Assembly (NCBI GenBank): GCA_030039975.1
Contig: JASHUO010000236.1
Location: 1-5,181 of the forward strand
Direction: 5' to 3'
Origin: Alphaproteobacteria bacterium
GTDB taxonomy: Bacteria > Pseudomonadota > Alphaproteobacteria > ATCC43930 > CGMCC-115725
Length of the DNA: 5,181 bases
Positions within the stretch are counted from its first letter, which is position 1. The number at the start of each line of letters is the position of its first letter. A program made the position numbers and the translations under genes. This document shows positions 1 to 5,181 of this stretch, piece by piece. The notes under the pieces were generated by a model that saw only the letters and a program-made list of their open reading frames with translations, ran no database searches and was not told the DNA's origin.

Positions 1-529
1 GGCCGAGCTCCTTCGCCAGCGATTTGGTGAGCGCGAGAACGCCGCCGCGCGAGGCGGCGGTGATGGCGAGCCCGCTCTCGCCGACGCGGGCGGAATCGCC
101 CATCAGATTGATGATGCGCCCGCCATTCTGCCGCATCATCTGCGGCACCGCCGCATGGCAGCAATGGATGACGCCGTAAAGTCCGATATCGATCTGCTTC
201 TGCCACTCTTCCGGCGTCGTCTCGACGAAGCGCTGGCGCTGCACATAGCCGGCATTGTTGACGAGGATGTCGAGCCGCCCATGCGCGCCGACGATGCGCT
301 CGATCATGGCGGCGGCCGCGTCGCGGTCGGTGACGTCGGCGCGGTAGGAAGCGGCGCTGCCGCCGCGCGCGGCAATCTCCGCCACGACCCTATCGGCGCT
401 CGCCTTGGAATGGAGATAGTTGACGGCGACGGTAGCGCCCTCGCCGGCGAGCGCCAGCGCAACGGCGCCGCCGACATCGCGGCCGCCGCCCGTGACCAGC
501 GCGACCTTGCCTTTCAATCCCAGCTCCAT
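1..529 (-). CDS. SDR-fold protein with atypical active site, partial (C-terminus off left edge)
   Basis: This is a short-chain dehydrogenase/reductase-fold protein. The first 176 residues are visible; family members usually have about 250, so the C-terminal third is missing. ATG at 529-527 is chosen because it follows a good ribosome site and gives the usual N-terminus (LKGKVALVTGGG). Visible landmarks are the cofactor loop TGGGRDVG (13-20), the Asp65-Val66 adenine-pocket pair, NNAG (91-94), IDIGLYGV (113-120), and IINLMGDSARVG (139-150) followed by ITAASRGGVLALTKSLAKEL (156-175). By gapless comparison with classical members such as FabG and BadH, the tetrad Asn-Ser-Tyr-Lys falls on Gly116, Gly144, Thr157 and Arg161, so none is conserved. 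Asp18 replaces the second Gly of TGxxxGxG. The reading frame is open and the coding pattern is normal, so this does not look like a decayed gene. It is the last visible gene of the operon, after the hydroxylase large subunit. The fold assignment is secure. A standard NAD(P)-dependent alcohol/ketone dehydrogenase activity is doubtful, and the substrate is unknown. Confidence 0.9.
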   Translation of the reverse strand, partial: MELGLKGKVALVTGGGRDVGGAVALALAGEGATVAVNYLHSKASADRVVAEIAARGGSAASYRADVTDRDAAAAMIERIVGAHGRLDILVNNAGYVQRQRFVETTPEEWQKQIDIGLYGVIHCCHAAVPQMMRQNGGRIINLMGDSARVGESGLAITAASRGGVLALTKSLAKELG

Positions 530-541
530 CGGTCTTCTCCT
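530..541 (-). promoter_or_regulatory. Ribosome binding site of the SDR-fold gene
   Basis: On the minus strand AGGAG (541-537) sits 7 nt before the ATG at 529. Its first A is the last base of the upstream TGA stop, so ribosomes ending the large-subunit gene finish on top of this site. It is the best Shine-Dalgarno match in the window and fixes the start of the SDR-fold gene. Confidence 0.75.
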
Positions 542-2904
542 CACTCCTTGCGCCGCGCGGCCTCGACGAGACGATAGAGTCGCTCGGGCGTCACCGGCAG
601 CTCCGTCACCTCGATCCCGAGCGGCGCCAGCGCATCCGTCACCGCATTGGCGATCGCCGCCGGCGCGCCGATCGTGCCGCCCTCGCCCATGCCGCGAAAG
701 CCGCCGAGCGTCGTCGGCGATTCCGCCTCGATATGGATGACCTCCATCGGCGGGATCTCGGCGGCGGAGGGGACGAGATAGTCCATGAGACTGCCGCTGA
801 GCAGCTGCCCCTCGCCGTCATAGACCAGCTCCTCGAGCAGCGCCGCGCCGATGCCTTGCGCCACGCCGCCATGCACTTGGCCATCGACGATCATCGGGTT
901 GATCACCCGGCCGCAATCCTCGGCGACAACATAGCGCAGCACGCGCACATCGAAGGTCTCGGGATCGATCTCGACCACCGCGGCGTGGGTGGCGCTCGAC
1001 GTGGTGCCGAATTGCGGGTCATAGAGCTTGGTTGCTTCGAGCTCTTCCTGCAGCTCGGGCGGCATGCGTCCGAACTGGAGATAGACGCTGCGGGCGATCT
1101 CGCGGAAGGAAAGGCTGCGATCGGTGCCGCGGATGGCGACGCGGCTCCCCTCCGCGACGAGATCGTCGACATGCGCCTCGAGGAGATGCGCGGCGGCGCG
1201 CAGCACCTTCTCGCGCAGCGCCGCCGCTGCGAGCTTGCCGGCGCCGCCGGCGAGCACGGCGCTGCGGCTCGCATAGGTGCCGGTGGTGTAGGCGCGGCCC
1301 GCCGTGTCGCCTTGCACGATGCGCACATCTTCGAGCCGCACACCGAGCTCGTCGGCGACCACCTGGGCCAGCGTCGTCTCCAGGCCCTGGCCGTGCGAGG
1401 CGACGCCGAAGATGGCGGTGACGCTGCCCGAGGGATCGATGCGCAAGGTTGCGGTCTCGGTGCCGGTATTGACCGGCATGCCCGGCGCGGCCGGGATCTT
1501 CGAGCCGATGCCGGTCAGCTCGGCATAAGAAGCAAAGCCGATGCCGATCCACCGGCCGGCCGCACGCGCCTCCTTCTGCCAGCGGCGCAGCGCGTCGTAA
1601 TCGAGCGCGACGCGCACCGCGGTCAGGCATTCGGCGAAGCCGGCGCGGTCCCAGATGATGCCGGAGCCGGTGCGGTAGGGAAATTCCTCGGCGGCGACGA
1701 AATTCTGGCGCCGCATCGCCAGCGGATCGATGCCGAGCCGGCGCGCCGCCATGTCGATGAGCCGCTCCATGACGAAAGCGGCCACCGGCCGGCCGACGCC
1801 GCGATAAGGTCCCAGCGGCGCCTTCGGCGTGGCGACGCCGCGCACCCTCCCGCGATAGTTCGGCATGCGATAAGGGCCGGGAAGGAAGCTCACCACTTGC
1901 ACCGGCTCGAGCGCCGCGGTCCAGGGATAGATCGAATAGGCGCCGACATCGCCGACGACCTCGGCGGTGAGCGCGGCGATCGTGCCGTCGTTTGCAACGC
2001 CAAGCTCGGCATCGACGATTTCGTCGAAGGCCTGGCTCGTCGACAACAGATCCTCGAGACGGTCGCTCGCATATTTGACCGGCCGGCCGAGGCGCCGGGC
2101 GAGAACCGCGACGAGGAGCTCCTCGGGATAGACCGAGGCCTTGCCGCCGAAGCCGCCGCCGACATCTGCCGCGACGACGCGGATCAGATGCTCCGGCATC
2201 GCCATGAGCTCGGAGAGCGCGTCGCGCACGATGCCGGGTACTTGCGTTGCGCTATAGAGGGTCAGCTCGCGCCGCCCGCGGTGATAGTCGCCGAGGTAGC
2301 AGCGATTCTCCAGCGCCAGCACCGCTTTGCGGCGGAAGCGAAAGCGCGCGCCGACGCGGAGAGGCGCCGCCGCCATCGCCGCCGCCGCATCGCCGCGCGC
2401 GAATTCACGCGACAGCACGATGTTGCTGCGCACTTCCTCATGCAGCAGGGGCGCCGAAGCCTCGGCCGCGCGCAGCGGATCGCTTGCCGCCGGCAGCGGC
2501 GCATAGTCGACGTTGATGCGGCGCGCCGCGTCCTCGGCGATGTACCGGCTCGCCGCTACCACCGCCGCCACGGGCTCGCCGACATAGCGCACCTTGCCCC
2601 GCGCCAGCATCGGCATCGCCGTGGCGCGATAATCCTTCATCTTCGACGTCGCGACCATCGGCCGCGCCGCCTCGGCGAGCTCATCGCCGGTGAAGACGGC
2701 GACGACGCCGGCCATGCTTCGCGCCGCCGCCGTATCGATGCGAAGCAGTCGGGCATGAGGATAGGCGCTCCGCAGCAGCGCCACATGCACCATGCCGGCC
2801 GGGCGGTAATCATCGGCAAAGGAGCCTTGCCCGGTGAGCAGCCGTGGATCCTCGACCCGTTTCACCCGCGCGCCGACGAGCTTCGGCCTCAGCTCCTCAC
2901 GCAT
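541..2904 (-). CDS. Molybdenum hydroxylase large (molybdopterin) subunit, CoxL/XdhB-like, form II
   Basis: This is the 787-residue catalytic subunit of a xanthine dehydrogenase/CO dehydrogenase-family hydroxylase, normal in length for the family. It would bind the Mo-pterin cofactor and hydroxylate a substrate with water-derived oxygen, in the cytoplasm. The N-terminal a/b-hammerhead domain (about 10-135) begins with VGARVKRVEDPRLLTGQGSF. The cofactor-binding parts follow: GGGFGGK (249-255), PYRGVGR loop (366-372), SHGQG (503-507), QGDTAGRAYTTGTYASRS (531-548), AEDCGRVINPMIVDGQVHGG (661-680) and GMGEGGTIGAP (738-748). Glu741 is the expected catalytic base. Gly369 stands where true CO dehydrogenase has the copper-binding Cys of AYRCSFR, so CO is an unlikely substrate. 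ATG at 2904-2902 is chosen because it gives the family N-terminus (MREELRPKLVGARVKRVEDP). It overlaps the end of the iron-sulfur gene by 8 nt. A start at 3036 is also open but would add 44 arginine- and alanine-rich residues that are a shadow of that gene. The substrate is not identifiable. Confidence 0.95.
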   Translation of the reverse strand: MREELRPKLVGARVKRVEDPRLLTGQGSFADDYRPAGMVHVALLRSAYPHARLLRIDTAAARSMAGVVAVFTGDELAEAARPMVATSKMKDYRATAMPMLARGKVRYVGEPVAAVVAASRYIAEDAARRINVDYAPLPAASDPLRAAEASAPLLHEEVRSNIVLSREFARGDAAAAMAAAPLRVGARFRFRRKAVLALENRCYLGDYHRGRRELTLYSATQVPGIVRDALSELMAMPEHLIRVVAADVGGGFGGKASVYPEELLVAVLARRLGRPVKYASDRLEDLLSTSQAFDEIVDAELGVANDGTIAALTAEVVGDVGAYSIYPWTAALEPVQVVSFLPGPYRMPNYRGRVRGVATPKAPLGPYRGVGRPVAAFVMERLIDMAARRLGIDPLAMRRQNFVAAEEFPYRTGSGIIWDRAGFAECLTAVRVALDYDALRRWQKEARAAGRWIGIGFASYAELTGIGSKIPAAPGMPVNTGTETATLRIDPSGSVTAIFGVASHGQGLETTLAQVVADELGVRLEDVRIVQGDTAGRAYTTGTYASRSAVLAGGAGKLAAAALREKVLRAAAHLLEAHVDDLVAEGSRVAIRGTDRSLSFREIARSVYLQFGRMPPELQEELEATKLYDPQFGTTSSATHAAVVEIDPETFDVRVLRYVVAEDCGRVINPMIVDGQVHGGVAQGIGAALLEELVYDGEGQLLSGSLMDYLVPSAAEIPPMEVIHIEAESPTTLGGFRGMGEGGTIGAPAAIANAVTDALAPLGIEVTELPVTPERLYRLVEAARRKE

Positions 2905-3394
2905 CGCCGGCCGGCTCCCCGCTCTGCATGGCCGCAGCGGCGGCGCAGATCGCGGTGACGATGTTCTGATAGCCGGTGCAGCGGCAGAGATTGCCCGAGA
3001 TGCCGGCGCGCACCGCCGCCTCGGTGAGCCGCCCATGCTTGCGGATGAGGTCGAGCGCGGTCATCAGCATGCCGGGCGTGCAATAGCCGCATTGCAGCCC
3101 GTGATGCTCGTGAAAGGCCTGCTGCAGCGGGTGCAGCGCCTCGACGCTGCCGAGCCCTTCGACCGTCAGCACCTCGCCGCCATCGGCTTGCACGGCGAAG
3201 ACGAGGCAAGCGCGGACGCTGTCGCCGTTCAAGATGACGGTGCAGGCGCCGCAGATGCCGTGCTCGCAGCCGAAATGCGTGCCGGTGAGATCGAGCTCGC
3301 TGCGCAGGAAATCGCCGAGCAGCAGGCGCGGCTCGACCTCGCGCTCATAGCGCGTGCCGTTGACCGTGACGGCGATGCGGCGCTTCCCGCTCAC
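2897..3394 (-). CDS. Molybdenum hydroxylase small subunit with two [2Fe-2S] clusters, CoxS-like
   Basis: This 165-residue subunit carries electrons from the Mo centre to FAD. The N-terminal ferredoxin-like domain holds the plant-type cluster cysteines 43, 48, 51 and 63 (GCEHGICGAC, then RACLV). The C-terminal helical domain, found only in this family, holds cysteines 102, 105, 137 and 139 (QCGYCTPGM, then GNLCRCTGYQNI), the cluster nearest the Mo cofactor. All eight ligands are present and the length is typical. The start is GTG at 3394-3392. No in-frame ATG occurs before residue 109, and an AAGG site stands 7 nt upstream. The GTG overlaps the TGA of the FAD-subunit gene by 4 nt (GTGA), so translation is probably coupled. 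The C-terminal tail after about residue 155 is short and rich in Ala and Gly, as is common. I am confident of the family and role. Confidence 0.96.
   Translation of the reverse strand: MSGKRRIAVTVNGTRYEREVEPRLLLGDFLRSELDLTGTHFGCEHGICGACTVILNGDSVRACLVFAVQADGGEVLTVEGLGSVEALHPLQQAFHEHHGLQCGYCTPGMLMTALDLIRKHGRLTEAAVRAGISGNLCRCTGYQNIVTAICAAAAAMQSGEPAGDA
2905..2920 (-). promoter_or_regulatory. Probable ribosome binding site of the large-subunit gene
   Basis: GGGGAG on the minus strand (2920-2915) lies 10 nt before the ATG at 2904, inside the last codons of the iron-sulfur subunit gene. The match is modest and the spacing long. Coupling through the 8-nt stop/start overlap (ATGCGTGA) may matter more than the site itself. 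Confidence 0.4.
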
Positions 3395-4266
3395 GGTACC
3401 ACCTTGCGCGCCCGCGCCACGGCTGCGCTCAGCGCCCCCCGGGTCAACACCTCGACGAGATGGCGGCGATAGGCGGCCGAAGCATGCAGGTCGTCGGCGG
3501 GCTGTGCCGCCGCGGCGGCCGCGCGCGAAGCGGCGGCGATCGCGCCGGTATCGAGCGTCCCGCCCTGCAGCAACGCTTCGGCCGCGGGTGCGCGCAGCGG
3601 CGTCGGGCCGACGCCGGCCATGGCGATGCGCGCGGTGCGGCAGATGCCGCCTGCTTCGGCGATGATCACGCCGACCGCCGCCAGCGCGAAATCGCCGGCG
3701 CGCCGCGCCAGCTCCGCAAAGCCCCAGCCGCTCCCCGCCGGCGGATCGGGCAGCTCGATCTCGGTCAGGATCTCGTCGGGCGCGAGCGCGGTGGTGAGCG
3801 CCGCGGTAAAGAAGTCGGAAGCGGCGATGACGCGGCGCCCCTGGGTGGAGACCGCGGTGATCCGCGCCTCGAGCAGCAGCGCCAGCAGCGGCAGCTCCGC
3901 CGCCGGATCGGCATGGGCGAGGCTGCCGCCGATCGTGCCGCGATTGCGGATGGCGAGATGCGCGACCTCGGCCATCGCCGCGGCGATGATGGGGAAACGG
4001 CTCGCGATCAGCGGCGAGGTCTCGAGCATGCGATGCCGGACGAGCGCGCCGAGGCGCAGCCCGCCTGCGATCTCGGCGATGCCGTCGAGCCCGGCGATGC
4101 GGTTGATATCGACGAGCAGCGCCGGCTCGAGCAGGCGGAAATTGAGCATCGGCACGAGGCTCTGTCCGCCGGCGAGCAGCCGCGCGTCGCCGCCATGCTC
4201 GGCCAGAAGTGCCGCCGCCTCCTCGACGCTTCTCGGTGCAGCATAGGCGAAGGGTGCCGGTTTCAT
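3391..4266 (-). CDS. Molybdenum hydroxylase medium (FAD-binding) subunit, CoxM-like
   Basis: This 291-residue flavoprotein takes electrons from the iron-sulfur subunit and passes them to an external acceptor. The N-terminal FAD-binding domain (PCMH/VAO type) opens with the family pattern MKPAPFAYAAPRSVEEAAAL. It contains the pyrophosphate-binding motifs AGGQSLVP (32-39) and RNRGTIGGSLAHADPAAELP (107-126). The C-terminal CO-dehydrogenase flavoprotein domain (about 180-285) has FAELARRAGDFALAAVGV and ends in the typical YRRHLVEVLTRGAL stretch (266-278). Only one cysteine is seen (Cys209), so the extra [4Fe-4S] insert known from 4-hydroxybenzoyl-CoA reductase is absent. ATG at 4266-4264 is chosen for the family N-terminus. 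It lies 1 nt after the ligase stop codon (TGAGATG). An upstream in-frame start at 4410 would add 48 residues translated out of frame from the ligase gene and is rejected. Confidence 0.95.
   Translation of the reverse strand: MKPAPFAYAAPRSVEEAAALLAEHGGDARLLAGGQSLVPMLNFRLLEPALLVDINRIAGLDGIAEIAGGLRLGALVRHRMLETSPLIASRFPIIAAAMAEVAHLAIRNRGTIGGSLAHADPAAELPLLALLLEARITAVSTQGRRVIAASDFFTAALTTALAPDEILTEIELPDPPAGSGWGFAELARRAGDFALAAVGVIIAEAGGICRTARIAMAGVGPTPLRAPAAEALLQGGTLDTGAIAAASRAAAAAAQPADDLHASAAYRRHLVEVLTRGALSAAVARARKVVP
3395..3405 (-). promoter_or_regulatory. Ribosome binding site supporting the GTG start of the iron-sulfur subunit
   Basis: On the minus strand AAGG (3405-3402) lies 7 nt before GTG (3394-3392), within the final codons of the FAD-subunit gene. 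It supports GTG as the true start of the iron-sulfur gene, since no nearby ATG is available. Confidence 0.6.
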
Positions 4267-4274
4267 CTCACCCC
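4267..4274 (-). promoter_or_regulatory. Weak ribosome site and stop/start junction before the FAD-subunit gene
   Basis: The minus strand reads GGGGTGAGATG: a G-rich tract (4274-4271), the ligase TGA stop (4270-4268), one G, then ATG (4266). The Shine-Dalgarno match is poor and very close, so re-initiation by ribosomes finishing the ligase gene is the likeliest way the FAD subunit is translated. That mechanism is inferred from spacing only. Confidence 0.4.
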
Positions 4275-5181
4275 AACAGCTTCTGCAGCTCGAAGCGCTG
4301 AATCTTGCCGGAGCCGGTGCGTGGGATGCGGTCGATGACGTGCACGCTGTCCGGCACCTTGTAGGCCGAGAGGTGCTGGCGGCAAAAGGCGCGGAGCGCC
4401 GCTTCGTCAAGCCGCGCCCCCGGCTTCGGCACGACGAAGAGCACCGGCACTTCCCCCAAGGCGGAGTGCCTGCGGGCGACTACGGCATTGTCGAGCACGC
4501 CCGCAAACTGCGCCACGACCTCTTCGATCTCTGCCGGCGCGATGTTCTGGCCGCCGCGGATGATGATCTCCTTGAGTCGGCCGGTGATGGTGATGAAACC
4601 GTTCCCGTCGGCGCGGGCGAGATCGCCCGTCAGATACCAGCCATCGACCAGGGCGCGCGCCGTCTCCTCGGGCTTGCCGTGATAGCGCAGCAGCAGATTG
4701 GGACCGCGGACGATGAGCTCACCCTCTTCGCCCGGCGCGACGTCGCGGCGCGCGATGGGATCGACGATGCGGACCTGCTGGCCCGGAATGGGAATGCCGC
4801 AAGAGCCCATGACCCGCGGCTTTCCCGGCCAGTTCAGGGTCACCATCGTCGCGGTCTCGGTGATGCCGTAGCCGTCCACGAGGGTGACGCCGGTGCGCCG
4901 CTCGAAGGCGGTGTTGAGCGTTGCCGGCATGATCGCGCCGGCCGAGATGCAGAGGCGGAGATCGGGGAAGCGGATCGGCCCTTCCGGGGCGCGTTCGAGG
5001 AGGTAGTGGAACATGGTCGGCACGCCGGGAAACAGCGTGAAGCCGCCACCACCGAGGAGGCGCAGCGCTTCCTCGGTGGAGAAGCGCGACATCACCCGCG
5101 TGGTGGCGCCGGCGGCGAGGGTGCCGAGCACGACCAGGTCGAGCGCATAGGAATGGAAGAGCGGCAAGGGCGCCAGCATGC
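4268..5181 (-). CDS. AMP-forming acyl-CoA synthetase/ligase (ANL superfamily), partial (N-terminus off right edge)
   Basis: The last 303 or so residues of a class I adenylate-forming ligase are visible, somewhat over half of the usual 510-560. Such enzymes activate a carboxylic acid with ATP to an acyl-adenylate and transfer it to CoA. Numbering from the Met codon at 5179-5177, the motifs are: LPLFHSYAL (5-13, substrate-pocket region), GYGITET (103-109), YLTGDLA with Asp186 (182-188, ribose contact), TGRLKEIIIRGGQNIAPAEI (199-218, with hinge Lys203), and PRTGSGKIQR with Lys292 (287-296, the adenylation lysine). All key residues in the visible part are present, so the enzyme looks active. The P-loop-like ATP motif lies outside the window. 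The Met at 5179 is internal, because the sequence is already deep in the adenylation domain there. It precedes the FAD-subunit gene by 1 nt. Fatty, aromatic or alicyclic acids are all possible substrates; the sequence does not decide. Confidence 0.94.
   Translation of the reverse strand, partial: MLAPLPLFHSYALDLVVLGTLAAGATTRVMSRFSTEEALRLLGGGGFTLFPGVPTMFHYLLERAPEGPIRFPDLRLCISAGAIMPATLNTAFERRTGVTLVDGYGITETATMVTLNWPGKPRVMGSCGIPIPGQQVRIVDPIARRDVAPGEEGELIVRGPNLLLRYHGKPEETARALVDGWYLTGDLARADGNGFITITGRLKEIIIRGGQNIAPAEIEEVVAQFAGVLDNAVVARRHSALGEVPVLFVVPKPGARLDEAALRAFCRQHLSAYKVPDSVHVIDRIPRTGSGKIQRFELQKLLG

Larger units (their letters stand above)
1..5181 (-). other. Single putative operon: ligase, hydroxylase M-S-L subunits, SDR-fold protein
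   Basis: All five genes share one strand, with junctions of +1, -4, -8 and +11 nt. No inverted repeat followed by a T-run and no promoter-like spacer is seen between them. The M-S-L order matches the usual coxMSL order of this enzyme family. Both ends of the unit lie outside the window, so its promoter, regulator and any Mo-cofactor maturation genes are not visible. Confidence 0.85.

Noticed and set aside
1..529. The SDR-fold gene as a pseudogene.
   Set aside because: The frame is open over all 176 visible codons, the codon pattern matches the neighbours, and the ribosome site is strong. Missing catalytic residues alone do not show decay.
155..577. A 140-codon plus-strand open frame opposite the SDR-fold gene.
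   Set aside because: It crosses the junction of two real minus-strand genes and has a low-complexity Ala/Arg/Asp-rich translation.
733..2958. A 741-codon open frame on the plus strand, opposite the large-subunit gene.
   Set aside because: It lies antisense to a gene with unmistakable family motifs. Its translation is rich in Arg, Ala, Asp and His with no recognisable domain. Long antisense frames are expected when third codon positions are nearly all G or C.
2905..3036. An upstream start for the large subunit that would add 44 residues.
   Set aside because: The added segment is Arg/Ser/Ala-rich, lies wholly inside the iron-sulfur gene, and precedes the natural family N-terminus at MREELRPK.
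541..4266. Annotation as aerobic carbon monoxide dehydrogenase (coxMSL proper).
   Set aside because: The large-subunit loop is PYRGVGR, not AYRCSFR, so the copper-ligating Cys is absent.
3391..4266. Annotation of the complex as 4-hydroxybenzoyl-CoA reductase because of the neighbouring ligase.
   Set aside because: The FAD subunit has one cysteine and no insert for the diagnostic [4Fe-4S] cluster.
3460..4338. A 292-codon plus-strand open frame opposite the FAD-subunit gene.
   Set aside because: It has the same antisense composition artefact, with no domain pattern and no credible ribosome site. The minus-strand gene explains the region fully.
4267..4410. An upstream start for the FAD subunit that would add 48 residues.
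   Set aside because: The extra segment is an out-of-frame reading of the ligase C-terminus. The family N-terminus begins at MKPAPF (4266).
5177..5179. The Met codon at 5179 as the start of the ligase gene.
   Set aside because: The sequence right after it is already the middle of the adenylation domain (LPLFHSYAL), so the real start lies beyond the right edge.

Overview
The window is a single, tightly packed, GC-rich gene cluster, read entirely from the minus strand (right to left in these coordinates). The very high G/C content at third codon positions, the codon usage and the gene style suggest an alphaproteobacterium of the Rhizobiales/Rhodospirillales kind. That placement is inference from composition and family resemblance only; no taxonomic marker gene is present.

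In transcription order the layout is: (1) the C-terminal part of an AMP-forming acyl-CoA synthetase/ligase, whose 5' end lies beyond the right edge; (2) the FAD subunit (CoxM type), (3) the two-[2Fe-2S] subunit (CoxS type) and (4) the molybdopterin large subunit (CoxL type) of a xanthine dehydrogenase/CO dehydrogenase-family molybdenum hydroxylase; (5) a short-chain dehydrogenase/reductase (SDR)-fold protein, whose 3' end lies beyond the left edge. Junctions are a 1-nt gap, a 4-nt overlap, an 8-nt overlap and an 11-nt gap. There is no room for internal promoters or terminators of ordinary size, so this is almost certainly one transcription unit with translational coupling. No stretch of 300 bases lacks a gene, and I see no RNA gene, mobile element, CRISPR array or long repeat.

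The three middle genes make a complete three-subunit hydroxylase. Electrons from a hydroxylated substrate would pass from the Mo centre through two [2Fe-2S] clusters to FAD. The large-subunit active-site loop reads PYRGVGR, which is the 'form II' pattern. It is not the AYRCSFR loop of true aerobic CO dehydrogenase, so the substrate is probably an organic compound rather than CO. The flanking ligase and SDR protein suggest a catabolic route in which an organic acid is activated to a CoA thioester and oxidised. The substrate cannot be read from the sequence.

The most unusual point is the terminal SDR-like protein. Its fold landmarks are clear (a TGGGRDVG segment, NNAG, a well-matched helix after the active site), but all four positions of the classical Asn-Ser-Tyr-Lys catalytic tetrad appear replaced (Gly116, Gly144, Thr157, Arg161). 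The glycine-rich cofactor loop also has an Asp where a Gly is usual. It is either a non-classical enzyme or a non-catalytic member of the family, kept in an operon with an otherwise canonical hydroxylase.
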